This document shows positions 1 through 9,524 of a DNA stretch of 20,424 nt, piece by piece. Origin of the DNA: Dicyema japonicum (lineage: Eukaryota; Dicyemida; Rhombozoa; Dicyemidae); contig RDEW01000029.1 in the NCBI GenBank assembly GCA_011109175.1, positions 1 to 20,424 of the forward strand, given 5' to 3'. How positions within the stretch are numbered: position 1 is the first letter of the stretch; each line of letters opens with the position of its first letter. Under the pieces are notes generated by a model, which worked only from the letters and a program-made list of their open reading frames with translations, had not been told where the DNA came from and searched no databases. Position numbers and translations under genes: made by a program.

Positions 1-363
1 GGGGACGTCTTTCGAGACCGGTATCTAACCCAACGCCATTACTAATGGAGTTTTGGGTTCTTTTCTGAAAAATGAATGCGTTCGTATTGGGATCCTATTA
101 CGACTGGGGTTAAAAATCTCTGTTCCACATCCGTGCCGATGCGGAGACCAGATCGACTGATTTGGCGACGCTGGAATTCTGAGTCGTCTAGGGAATTGAG
201 TTTCTACACGATCGGGACACTCCCGTCAACGCAGGTGGGTATTTGAGCTAATCTCGCTCGCATCCTGGGAGGGAATAGCCAGGCACAATACGCCTAGCAC
301 TCAAGCGCCTCAACCGTGGCCCCTACGCCATAACAAGGAGAACGTCAATTTTTGCATGAATAG
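1..363. other. Gene-poor outer end of left arm
   Basis: I see no open frame or RNA gene here. The stretch is more GC-balanced than its surroundings and lies directly downstream, on the minus strand, of the LINE-D stop codon. It may be LINE-D 3' untranslated sequence plus flanking DNA. The mirror copy is 10355-10716. Confidence 0.5.
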
Positions 364-1215
364 TTAGTTAAGTGCTTTTTCACGTAGTCCTAAAAGGGTT
401 TCGCCTAGAGGCGTGTTTTGCACCCATCCTCTCCCACGTCATCTTGTTCCTGGACATCATTTGAACATCATCCAGATCCTCTGCTATCATCAATTTACGA
501 CCTGTTGTTTCATAATCATCTTTAAGCAAATTAGAAGTGTATTTCTTGGTCTGCCTCGAACTCCGTTACTTCCGCGCTGTATAAATATTCTTCCATTATT
601 TTGTTACTTGGTGTAGTCGGATTCAGTCTAAGAATATTTCCAAATAGTTGCCACCTCGATAAAACAACGTCCACGCTAATTGGTCTAGATTTACATAGAG
701 TATATAGTTTCTCGTTTTAGATTTTTCTCGGCCAGAAGATTCCAGTCAATATACGAGGTTGGCTTTGTGAAAAGTATTTAGCTCTCTAAATTGTTTTTCA
801 ATTTCTCCATGTTCCTGAATTGTATAGCAATACTGGCTTATAGAAGTATAGTTTGACACGAGGTTTCATGATACATGCTTCTTTCTTATCCAGATGTTCT
901 ACATTTTTTGAAGTATATGGTACCCAGCATTTTCCTTCGACAAATATCCTCGGCATCACCTAGTAGTGAGCCAGTTTTTTGTATCTCTCCAACATTCATA
1001 GTTTCTTGCTCTTTCGATTGGTATATAATCAGTTTTTTAATGTTCATGCGCAGATCCAAATAAGTTTTGCTTGGAGTAAAACTTTTTCAAGTGTTTCCTT
1101 GTCTGTGCACCATCCGTATATAGTAACTTGATTATGTCCTAGATATTTGTGACCCATATCTTTTCCTCAGCTCCCTGAGGGTAGCTTCGAGGTATATGAT
1201 TAATAGTACTCACAA
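364..1215 (-). pseudogene. LINE-D 3' fragment, left-arm copy
   Basis: This is the mirror of 9525-10354. On the minus strand it encodes the C-terminal part of a non-LTR reverse transcriptase, in pieces spread over several frames: the region after the YADD box with an LLGDVEDI-like block, an LLYNSGTW-like block, and a basic RGRTRNTLL-like block near the end. Frameshifts and stops break it throughout. The plus-strand open frames at 413-616 and 875-1063 are antisense shadows. I base the family call on remembered LINE C-terminal patterns. The exact clade is unknown. Confidence 0.7.
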
Positions 1216-1320
1216 AGTATATTCGTAGATAAAAAATTCAAAAAATTATTAGATACAAAATAAAATTATTCGTAAGCCAAGAAAAATTAAATATTTAAAT
1301 TTTAACTGAAAAATTATAAT
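1216..1320. other. AT-rich stretch beside the LINE-A insertion
   Basis: This very AT-rich sequence lies between LINE-D and the LINE-A target site. It contains no coding sequence that I can see. The mirror copy in the right arm continues without interruption across the insertion point. Confidence 0.6.
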
Positions 1321-1331
1321 ATATTGATATT
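1321..1331. repeat. LINE-A target-site duplication, copy at 3' side
   Basis: atattgatatt here is repeated as atatttatatt at 4108-4118, with one mismatch. The uninterrupted right arm carries this site once (reverse complement near 9387-9397), which confirms that these 11 bp were duplicated on insertion. Confidence 0.85.
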
Positions 1332-1399
1332 TATTTTTATTTTTTTTTATTTTAATAACCCCGGGAACACCGAGAAAGAAAGACAAAAGAGTCAGACAG

Positions 1400-2282
1400 T
1401 TAGGTGATCCCAGTCCTCGCAATCACTTGTGCCATTCGACGTCTGTGATCCTCCATCGTCCCCACTACTTTCCGGAAGAGCCTTCTCTCGGTTTTGCAGA
1501 GGAATCCGATCGGGGAGGGGAATTTCTTATCCAATCGGTTTTCTCTTGCCATGGGAAGGATTAGGCGAAGCGGATTTCCATCTTCCTCACAGAGGCGAAG
1601 AAATCCGGAGCCACGACTACGGATCTTAGCTTCCATGAGTAGTGGGTCGACTGTTGATCCATTACGTGGGGAAAGCATACTGATTGTTTTCCGGTATATC
1701 GAGTTGATTCTTTGGACCAAAGACTCCGATAGCCCGAATCTCCATGCAACGGAGGCATACTCAATGGCAGGCGCGATTGTTTGTTGGTAGAGTGTAGAAA
1801 CGGAAAAGTCCATGTTCCTCGTGGTCCTCCGAACAAGGGCGCGTATAACGTTAACTTTCTGGAGGCCCCTGGTGATCATGTCTGTTGCGTGGGAGTTGAA
1901 TTTGAGAAGGGTGTCGTACTTGACTCCAAGGACAATGGGGGACTTTGTCACTGGAATCCTAGTGGGACCAATGAAAAGACTCGGTTCATCCTTGGAACGA
2001 CGGTCCGACGTGAATGTGGAACAAATAGACTTGGTTGCAGAAATCGTTAGTCGATTGCCAGCAATCCAATCGTGGAGAATGTTCAATTTTGTCTGAGTTT
2101 TAAGGGATGCGACTTGAGTCGAGCGGTTCCGTATTGCAATGACTACGTCGTCTGCGTAGGATAATAACAAGGGAATCTTCGTCTCCATCATTAGGTAGGT
2201 CGTGTAGGAAAAGGTTGAATAGAATTGGTGAAAGTGGAGACCTCGTTCGGTAGTAATCGTGATCTAGATCTGAGATCATCAC
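1400..2282 (-). pseudogene. LINE-A reverse transcriptase, YADD box and C-terminal tail
   Basis: The frame at 2100-2282 carries SPLSPILFNLF (RT block 4). The frame at 1400-2191 then carries SYADDVVIA, the catalytic YADD box, followed by a thumb-like region (NRLTISATKS, LGVKYD, IEYASVAW) and a basic C-terminus. The stop is at 1400-1402. The overlap of the two frames shows a frameshift just before YADD. The tail is collinear with the related fragment at 17965-18672, which supports both assignments. No RNase H domain is visible. Confidence 0.92.
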
Positions 2283-2285
2283 TGA

Positions 2286-3227
2286 CTACTCTTCCACGTC
2301 TTCCAGACAAAAAGTTGGCAACCATAATTTCACATTCGGACGAATATTAGTAGAAAAAATTTTTCCAACCAAGATTTTCCTCGAAACAGTGTCAAAGGCT
2401 TTTTTGATGTCAATAGAAACCAAGATTGTGCGTTTGTGAGGCGGAGGATGGGTGTTAAAACCGTCGGCAATGAACTGCGATAAAGTTGCCAAGTATGTAG
2501 CGGTGGACCTACCGCGGAGGAAACCATGTTGAAATATAGGACGCGGAAGATACGGAATAATGACTGATAATACAAGTTTCTCCATAAATTTTGACAGTGT
2601 GCTGGTAACGGAAATAGGCCTGTAGGATGCAGGTTCTGTCTCTGGTTTCCCAGCCTTCAATATCGCTCTGATGATAGAATTCTTCCAAATCTTAGGAATA
2701 ATATTATAATTAATGGACAGATTGTATATATGCGTGAGGTAGCGAATTGCGTAGTGGCTTAGGTGTTTTAGGTGAATAGAAGATATTTTGTCAGGCCCGC
2801 ACGCCCGTGAGCTCTTTAATCTGGTGATCACATCCAAGACTTGGTCATCTGTGAATAGTTCGTGGTAAGGTTCCTTCTTCGGTTTATGGGCACGCACCTT
2901 AATGTCCCCGTGTTTCGAGAATGGTTTGAAGCTAATTCCAGCGTAATGTTTCATAAGGGTGTTAGGATGTAGGTTATTTAGTTGTCTGAAGGCTGTCAAA
3001 GACTTCAGGTCCATCAGATGGCATCTCTTCAGCCGGTCTCTTTGTTTTATAAGACTTATTGTATAAGAGCTGAGAGTAGGAATAAACTTCTTGTATGACG
3101 ATATAGGAATAAAAATATGGCAGCGCTGATAATTTTTGCGGAATTTATCCACAAGGTTACTGAAACCGGACCAGTCTACTTTCGTATAATCCTTGAATCC
3201 TTTTGATTCCGCGGCCGTCTCCTGCAT
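2286..3227 (-). pseudogene. LINE-A reverse transcriptase, N-terminal and palm part
   Basis: An open stretch of 313 codons links the endonuclease to the reverse transcriptase. Visible blocks are SRACGPDKI, then KAGKPETEPASYRPIS, then QHGFLRGRS, and the catalytic SIDIKKAFDTV with the first Asp of the active site. The order and spacing match non-LTR reverse transcriptases. The frame ends at about 2286 in a Trp-containing segment that should run on into the PLSPILFNLFLHDLP block, which is found in another frame (2100-2282). An indel therefore separates the parts. The protein would have copied the element RNA at a nicked target site. Confidence 0.93.
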
Positions 3228-3231
3228 CGTC

Positions 3232-4093
3232 GAAGACCTCTCAATTTTAGAAGTATTAAATTGTGGTCATTGGAGAAGCCGTAGAAGACGTCCCAGGAAA
3301 TGGTCCAGCCAGGGAAGGTGAGCATAGTGTTAAGTCGGGAGATGTGCAGCTATCAGTCATCCATAATGGAGTCCTCGTATGTGAGTTAGGGTTGTTCAGT
3401 ATAATCAGGTCAGGAAGATAATTTGCAATGACTTCTCGGTTATCAGAGGATTGGGAAGTGAGCCAAACTGGATGTCATGCATTAAGATCCCCACATAACA
3501 GTAGAAATGCGTGATAAATCAGGGGTGTAAGATGTCGGACACGATCCTTGTGGAGGAATATATAAATTAGCCAAATGGATCCAAAAGGACGGGAATAACT
3601 TGATTTTGACAGTAATCTGCTCCAAAGTCTTGTCGGTGCCAAGAAGCTCTGAGGTTCTTTGAGTTATATTTATAAAGGGAATATCGTTCTTTATAATAGT
3701 AAGTAGTCCTCTTCCGCGTCCTCCCTGACGATCTTTACGGATCACTGTATCCAGGAAAAAAAAGTATTGGTATGGAGGGAGAAAGCTTGGACTCCTGTAT
3801 TAAAGCGAGATCAGCCCATTTTTGCGGAGGAGTGCTCGGAGTTCAAAGATTTTCCTACTGATCCTATTTGTATTAAGTTGTATAATTGTAAAACCTCTCC
3901 ATGGACCAGGATTGGTTTCGACGTCCCCACATAGAAGAATCAAAAGTCTGGATAAATGGGGACACCAGACAGGGTCGAAGACACAGGGGATGAAAGGACC
4001 ACAAGACGGTGGGGAGAAGCTGTTGGCTCTTTTCGTTCCATTTTGGAATGGGTGACACCGTTTCTGGTGAGCCACATGACACCACGCTAACAT
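3232..4093 (-). pseudogene. LINE-A leader, 2A peptide and APE endonuclease
   Basis: Translation from the ATG at 4093 gives a short Cys- and Pro-containing leader, then LLILLC followed by GDVETNPGP at 3902-3928. This is a perfect D-x-E-x-N-P-G-P 2A motif. The endonuclease follows at once. QLNTNR is the first catalytic Asn block, and IQESK (near 3795, next frame) holds the catalytic Glu. GGRGRGLL, then LEQITVKI and ANLYIPPQ lie in 3482-3745. GDLNA lies near 3480, SPDLTL near 3340 and SNDHN near 3270. These are the known APE landmarks in the right order, spread over three frames by indels. By analogy with known 2A sites, the peptide would make the ribosome skip a bond and release the leader from the enzyme part. 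Function in this copy is inference. Confidence 0.9.
3902..3928 (-). other. 2A ribosome-skipping motif in LINE-A
   Basis: The residues GDVETNPGP fit the D-V/I-E-x-N-P-G-P consensus exactly and follow a Leu-rich stretch (RLLILLC), as in functional 2A peptides. The motif lies between the leader and the endonuclease, the position reported for 2A-bearing LINEs of other invertebrates. Confidence 0.93.
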
Positions 4094-4107
4094 TTTTCCT
4101 GAATTTT

Positions 4108-4118
4108 ATATTTATATT
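4108..4118. repeat. LINE-A target-site duplication, copy at 5' side
   Basis: atatttatatt is the partner of 1321-1331. Arm sequence resumes here with gttgcagcaaaatggcgg, matching the right arm. Confidence 0.85.
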
Positions 4119-4287
4119 GTTGCAGCAAAATGGCGGTCATAAACTAACAAGAACCAAAAAAATTTTTGACTGATCATTTTTATTAAAAAATGTTAAAAGA
4201 GCACTTAATTTATGGAGGTTGAATGGCAATTCTGAATCATCTGACGATAACTATCGGCTATCGAGATACGCTCTCGAAGTCTCACGT

Positions 4288-5315
4288 GAACAAAAGTCGC
4301 AGACATCTTCCACGAAGCGGAATATCACAAACTGTATTCTTGACGTTGTTGACGATCCATTCGACGAAATAACCACTGTTCATAGTTTATTTGTTGAGTA
4401 TATGCTCATCCACCTTCTTCGTGGACATTCTTCCTCAGAAAATAGCCGCAACAGTGAGATAATCCAAGGCGAGGATCACAAACAGCCATCATGTTCTTGG
4501 CATCAAACATTAACTGAATCAGCTAGGGAACAGTAAGTGATCTGTATTCTGAGAGCCATTAGATGTCAATGGAGCGAATCCAGGAAAAAGAAGTAGAGAC
4601 GAGGGAATGGAACCACATTGACGGCCAGCGTTTAGAGATCAGCATTAAGCTAATCACGTCATAATCACTAAATACCTGTCAGGGAATCTTATACATGTAG
4701 TCACTCCAGACGTAGTGGCAGAGACCAGATAGTTGAATTCACCAAATGTAGGAATAGTCATCTTGAGGGTTCTGAAGCAAATATATAGAGGGCCTCATTT
4801 TAAATGCAGTAAGTCTGATAATTGTGCCCAACAAGCTGATGCATTGAGAGTATGACATTGTAAGGCTCAACAGCTCAATCAGAGACCTATAAAATGGTTA
4901 ATCCAATAAAACTCACCTTACGAGAAGTACGGCCGAGAAGTTGTTCATAATTCGATCAGGAAACCCCTCTCTGACATGTCGAATGATCAGAGAATCCATT
5001 CCTGATCCAGTGCCACCTGAATGAGGGAATTACTGATGGCAGTCACACCTCTCAGCCTCTTACAAATAAAATCCAAAACAGAGTCGGCCAACTGCTCCTT
5101 CTGTATTGTGTCCTTTTGCCAGTTGTTTCAGGTTCCCGACTGTCCAAAAACGAAGTTGTCAGGTCGGAAGATCTATCCAAATGGCTGAATCCATGGTTCC
5201 AGGCTCTAAGTCAACCAAAATAATCTGGGACCATACCTCCCGCCTATATTAAAACGTAATCTACTCTCAACTACCCAGACCCTCGTAGAAATTTATTCTC
5301 TCCAACTGCAGACGT
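4288..5315 (-). pseudogene. Beta-tubulin pseudogene, left-arm copy
   Basis: This is the mirror of the right-arm copy at 8192-9222. Minus-strand translation gives beta-tubulin pieces in collinear order across several frames: LQLERINFYE, VDLEPGTMDS, IFRPDNFVFGQSG, a stretch matching the GTP-binding and central region, [23 protein letters not shown] and MSATFV. FRPDNFVFGQSG distinguishes beta- from alpha-tubulin. Two tiny introns are retained, at 5244-5274 (31 nt) and 4887-4916 (30 nt), so it is not a processed copy. The start (about 45 residues) and the C-terminal quarter are missing, and there are numerous indels and stops. The plus-strand open frame at 4219-4536 is an antisense shadow. Confidence 0.88.
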
Positions 5316-5394
5316 TTTTTCAATGCAAGCATGCAATTTTAGTCATGAGATCTTAAATTCGAATTAAAATGAAAGCTTACATAATTTATCAAGT

Positions 5395-5881
5395 TTATAA
5401 TAAAATTTTATTAATCAAACAATAAGTAAAAGTAATTCTTTTATAACGCCCGTCTAACTCAATCTTCTCTTCTATAGGCCAACCCTTATTCACATCGCTG
5501 CGTAGCCCACATTCAGAGACTACCCTAGGTTGACATTCCCTGCCATCTTCATCATCAACAGACATCGATACTCCATGCCTCTCCTCAGCTTGCATACTCT
5601 CCAAAGTCTTCCGTAACACTAACGTCTGTATATAAGCTTTGACCCTCTCCTCCACCTTGAAGCATCCAGGTGGCTTTTGAAGAATCTGGAAACACTTCCA
5701 TCCCAAGTGATGACAACAGGGATTATTTTCACCTTTGCGCGATGGATAATCTCAAGTTCGTTCGCCAGTAGGTTATACTTGTGGAACTTTTCTACTTCGA
5801 CCTGCTTGAGGTAGTTTTGGAAAGTGATCCCAATTTCAACAAGAGTAATCGTATTTTTTGTCTTATCATAAACGAAAATGT
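5395..5881 (-). pseudogene. LINE restriction-like nuclease domain, left-arm copy
   Basis: Two overlapping minus-strand frames encode NKPNIFVYDKT, then ITLVEIGIT, then EVEKFHKYNLLANEL, then KIIPVVITWDG, then YIQTLVLRKTLES. The KP(D/N)...(hydrophobic)EV...K arrangement matches the PD-(D/E)XK restriction-like endonuclease at the C-terminus of some LINEs, where it nicks target DNA. An Asn stands where Asp is usual. A frameshift near 5690 splits the domain. On the left side the upstream part of the element continues into the spacer. The frame ends in an AT-rich segment with a 16-bp palindrome (about 5398-5413). Confidence 0.68.
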
Positions 5882-6960
5882 TTGGTTTGTTATTCGTTAC
5901 AGCCGTATCCGTACTGATCGTCGTTTCCTGTGGCATTACTGTAACTCGTTTTCCATTCATTGCACGCAAAGATTGTCCCCAAAAATCATCACCAAATAAC
6001 TCTCCGCGTTACAAAAATACCTTATTCTGCGTCTCCGGATTTTTTTCAGAATCTTTATCAGAATTTCCAAACACTTTTTGTGTTCTTCATTGCGATACTG
6101 AGAGTGCGTACGATGGTGAATGTAAACGACACCATTGCGTGGAACACTTAAGCCCAAGCATCACGGCTCAATTGAAAAGTCCCGAGAATTTCCAATCTTT
6201 GCACAGTTCGCCTATTAATGGAGTTCGGTATGCTCAAGAAACTACACTTGGAATTGAAAGTCATTCATCATCCTGTGACACCTATAGATGGACCTGGGTT
6301 TAAACCGACTCGTGAAGCTGCGTGAAAAAATGTCGGTGATAACTCCCGATGTCCCTAAGCACAAGTGGTAACGATAACAAGCCAAACATCGTTGTGAGGA
6401 GATGGCTATCCACAGGTATTCTTCACCTCTCATGGAGTTCTGGTTGTTTGGGTCACTCAAGGTGGTCACAGAAAATCCAAGTTCTCCAACCACCTTCAGC
6501 TGACCATTTCCTCATTTGTAGACGCAAAGCAGTTAATCTATAAATGCCTAGCATTGAGATCGTCAAAAATAATGCAATTTGGATACCTATCAAAGACATC
6601 CTTAATGTGATCCTTACACAACCACAGCTGCTTAGCGTACAATGCCTCAATTATAAGTGAATAACTAGGCAATTTAATGCGGGTTAAAAATGACTCACAG
6701 TGAAGGAAGGGTGAGGTACCTTGAACGATTGCAGAAGATTCGTCCTCTTAGATACTGGTGCCTGACCTCGATGTGCATCGCTCCACAAGATATGGCAGCT
6801 AGTTTATCCGTTAAAGTCTGCAGCATCTGTATCATACACTTGGTCTCGTTGAGGACCACGACGCCCACCATGAAAAACTCGATATGTTCTTCCAAAGCTT
6901 TCTTTCGTCGGGAAATGGAATTACTGTTCTAAATGATTTCTCTGGAAGTTGTTAAGGGAA
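5882..6960 (-). pseudogene. Upstream part of the restriction-nuclease LINE, in the spacer
   Basis: Several minus-strand frames here continue upstream from the nuclease domain. The segment at 5957-6157 has HRTHSQYRNEEHKKC, resembling the His- and Lys-rich linker before the nuclease of such LINEs. The frame at 6695-6895 (FMVGVVVLNET, then QMLQTLTDKL) resembles a decayed YADD region, with the Asp-Asp lost. The assignment is weak and rests on order and spacing: about 310 codons separate the presumed YADD from the nuclease. No part of this stretch occurs in the right arm. Confidence 0.4.
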
Positions 6961-7610
6961 ACAGCACAGTGCTCGTCGGCAACTAAAAAGATCATCCCAG
7001 CTCTATTGGAGGGGTTTCCACAATGGCGGATATGGATGGACGTGGTTTTTGGAAAGGATGGGTTTCCGTCAGTGGAAATTCAACATACCGTGTAATTAGA
7101 CGTTAACTAACTATATAAATATGCCCAAATGAGGTAAAGTGAGATCTTGATACCAAATAAAGTTAGGAACCTTTCACGTGAGTAAATCTCCAAGTTAAAA
7201 GGTCAAAATTTTTAATTTTGTAAAATAGTGTTAAAATCATATATCGGGAATCAAACGTGAGCAGGTCCCTATGTTAGCGAGGTCGAAAAATAATTTTATA
7301 AAATTGTGTTAAAATGAGAATTTCGAAATCAAATATAAAATAGGAACCACTTGTTTCACTGTAGGAGGCCGGCTACCATCAAACGTCCATCTGAGAGTGT
7401 TGGGCGGTCTCATAAGTCCTTTATTTTATTGGTGGTCTTGGTCCGAAAAGGATTGATTGATGATATCACCCAGCCAGTGTAGTGAAATAAATATTTGAAA
7501 CAAAGGCTAAAAATAATCGAATTGATCGTTTCGTTTCTAAAAAAAACTTGGACGCCTAGCTACACTAAAAAGGCACGACGCACGTGAGACTCGGTGGCTT
7601 CTCTATTTGA
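6961..7610. other. Rest of the spacer between the arms
   Basis: I find no gene in this stretch. It is AT-rich, contains a degenerate two-unit tandem repeat (7177-7332), and ends at the right-arm boundary. Confidence 0.6.
7177..7332. repeat. Degenerate 79-bp tandem repeat, two units
   Basis: Both units start with cgtgag (7177 and 7256) and share ggtc(a/g)aaa, an aatttt...taaaat block, gtgttaaaat, and a final aatcaaa. The units are clearly related but heavily diverged. Confidence 0.65.
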
Positions 7611-7986
7611 TCTCACATTTTCGTTTATGATAAGACAAAAAAATACGATTACTCTTGTTGAAACTGGGATCACTTTGCAAAAACTACCTCAAGCAGGTCG
7701 AGTAGAAAAGTTCCACAATTATAGCTTACTGGCGAACGAACTTGAGATTATCCATCGCGCAAAATTGAAAATAATCCCTGTTGTCATCACTTGGGATGGA
7801 ATTGTCTCCAGATTCTTCAAAGGCCACCTGGATGGCCTCAATGTGGAGGAGAGGGTCAAAGCTTATATACAGACGCTAGTGTTACGAAAGACTTTGGAGA
7901 GTATGCAAGCTGAGGAGAGGCATGGAGTATCGATGTCTGTTGATGAGGAAGATGGCAGGGAATGTCAACCTAGGGTAGTCTCTTAA
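7594..7986 (+). pseudogene. LINE restriction-like nuclease domain, right-arm copy
   Basis: An open frame of 130 codons (GTG or upstream entry, no convincing ATG) covers the same domain as 5395-5881, but in one uninterrupted frame: NTITLVETGIT, RVEKFHNYSLLANEL, KIIPVVITWDG, VKAYIQTLVLRKTLES. Homology begins at about 7611, just after the expected KPD motif. The KPN residues present in the left copy are replaced by unrelated sequence, so the domain is cut at the arm boundary and lacks part of its active site. The stop is TAA at 7984-7986. Confidence 0.68.
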
Positions 7987-8086
7987 TGTGGGCTATGCAG
8001 CGACACCTATAAAGGAATAAGTCTTAAGAAAAGAAGATTGAGTTAGACGGGCGTTATAAAAGAATTACTTTTACTTATTGTTTGAT

Positions 8087-8102
8087 TAATAAAATTTTAT
8101 TA
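8087..8102. repeat. 16-bp perfect palindrome at LINE 3' end
   Basis: taataaaattttatta is its own reverse complement. It lies about 100 bp after the nuclease stop codon, and the mirror copy is at about 5398-5413. It also holds aataaa, a possible polyadenylation signal, on both strands. Confidence 0.6.
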
Positions 8103-8191
8103 TAAACTTGATAAATTACGTAAGCTTTCATTTTAATTTGAATTTAAATTTAAGTTCTCATGACTAAAATTGCATCCCTGCATTGAAAAAA

Positions 8192-9222
8192 CGTCTGCAG
8201 TTGGAGAGAATAAATTTCTACGAGACTGCAGGTAGTTGAGAGTAGATTAAGTTTTAATATAGGCGGGAGGTATGGTCCCAGATTATTTTGGTTGACTTAG
8301 AGCCTGGAACCATGGATTCAGCCATTTGGATAGATTTTCCGACCTGACAACTTCGTTTTTGGACAGTCGGGAACCTGAAACAACTGGGCAAAAGGACACA
8401 ATACAGAAGGAGCAGTTGGCCGACTCTGTTTTGGATTTTATTTGTAAGAGGCTGAGAGGTGTGACTGCCATCAGTAATTCCCTCATTCAGGTGGCAATGG
8501 ATCAGGAATGGATTCTCTGATCATTCGACATGTCAGAGAGGGGTTTTGTGATCGAATTATGAACAACTTCTCGGCCGTTCCTTCTCGTAAGGTGAGTTTT
8601 ATTGGATTAACCATTTTATAGGTCTCTGATACAGCTGTTGAGCCTTACAATGTCATACTCTCAATGCATCAGCTTGTTGGGCACAATTATCAGACTTACT
8701 GCATTTACAATGAGGCCCTCTATATATTTGCTTCAGACCCCTCAAGATGACTATTCCTACATATGGTGAATTCAACTATCTGGTCTCTGCCACCACGTCT
8801 GGAGTGACTACATGTATAAGATTCCCTGACAGGTATTCAGTGATTATGACGTGATTAGCTTAATGCTGATCTCTAAAAGCTGGCCGTCAATGTGGTTCAA
8901 TTCCCTCGTCTCTACTTCTTTATTCCTGGATTCGCTCCATTGACATCTAATGGCTCTCAGAATTACAGATCACTTATTGTTCCCTAGCTGATTCAGTTAA
9001 TGTTTGATGCCAAGAACATGATGGCTGTTTGTGATCCTCGCCTTGGATTATCTCACTGTTGCGGCTATTTTCTGAGGAAGAATGTCCACGAAGAAGGTGG
9101 ATGAGCATATACTCAACAAATAAACTATGAACAGTGTTATTTCGTCGAATGGATCGTCAACAACGTCAAGAATAGAGTTTGTGATATTCTGTCTCGTGGA
9201 AGATGTCTGCGACTTTTGTTCA
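8192..9222 (+). pseudogene. Beta-tubulin pseudogene, right-arm copy
   Basis: The collinear beta-tubulin order is clear. LQLERINFYE (from 8195) is followed by a 31-nt intron (8232-8262), then GGRYGPR, VDLEPGTMDS, PFG(stop)IFRPDNFVFGQSG, and [14 protein letters not shown]-like sequence. A 30-nt intron (8592-8621) precedes [84 protein letters not shown] and KMSATFV (to about 9220). The intron junctions keep tubulin residues in frame. Many indels, an internal TAG replacing a Gln, and loss of both ends make it a pseudogene. Retained introns show it came from genomic duplication, not reverse transcription. Beta-tubulin is the microtubule subunit that hydrolyses GTP. Confidence 0.9.
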
Positions 9223-9524
9223 AGTGAGACTTGAGAGCGTATCTTAATAGCTATCATCAGATGATTCAGAATTGCCATTCAACCTCCATAAATTAAGTTC
9301 TTTTTCCACATTTTTTAATTACAATAAAAATGATCAGTCAAAAATTTTTTTGGTTCTTGTTAGTTTATGACCGCCATTTTGCTGCAACAATATCAATATA
9401 TTATAATTTTTCAGTTAAAATTTAAATATTTAATTTTTCTTGGCTTACGAATAATTTTATTTTGTATCTAATAATTTTTTGAATTTTTTATCTACGAATA
9501 TACTTTGTGAGTACTATTAATCAT
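9223..9524. other. AT-rich stretch after the tubulin copy
   Basis: I find no recognisable gene. The region includes the empty LINE-A insertion site (around 9387-9397), read in the right arm as caatatcaatatattat. The minus-strand frame at 9048-9278 is an antisense shadow of the tubulin copy. Confidence 0.6.

Larger units (their letters stand above)
1332..4107 (-). mobile_element. LINE-A: nearly full-length non-LTR retrotransposon with 2A motif
   Basis: This 2.78-kb element lies on the minus strand. It starts 14 nt upstream of an ATG at 4093 and ends in an A-rich tail (T-rich on plus at 1332-1355) next to an 11-bp target-site duplication. In order it encodes a leader of about 64 residues ending in a 2A motif, an APE-type endonuclease, a reverse transcriptase and a C-terminal tail, an arrangement known from CR1/L2/Jockey-like LINEs. 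The 3' untranslated region is only about 68 nt. The frame is broken by several small indels (near 3800, 3745, 3480, 3230, 2285 and 2190), so this copy is inactive. It postdates the inverted duplication, or at least is absent from the other arm. Confidence 0.93.
1..5881 (+). repeat. Left arm of giant inverted duplication
   Basis: This arm is the reverse complement of 7611-10716 over its whole length apart from one 2.8-kb insertion (LINE-A, 1332-4107). The outer end reads ggggacgtctttcgagaccg at position 1 and matches, inverted, the cggtctcgaaagacgtcccc ending at 10716. The inner end lies near 5881, where aaacgaaaatgtttgg stops matching its partner at about 7611. Without the insertion the arm is about 3.1 kb. 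Scattered substitutions and small indels separate the arms, so they are diverged copies rather than one read folded back on itself. Because the window starts at the outer end, the arm could extend further left. Confidence 0.95.

Noticed and set aside
875-1063. Hydrophobic plus-strand frames repeated in both arms (also minus 9655-9843)
   Set aside because: They look like a membrane protein conserved in two copies, but they are the antisense of the LINE-D reverse-transcriptase remnant, and the conservation comes from the duplication.
4219-4536. A 105-codon plus-strand open frame
   Set aside because: It is the antisense of the beta-tubulin pseudogene. The tubulin pieces on the minus strand explain the sequence.
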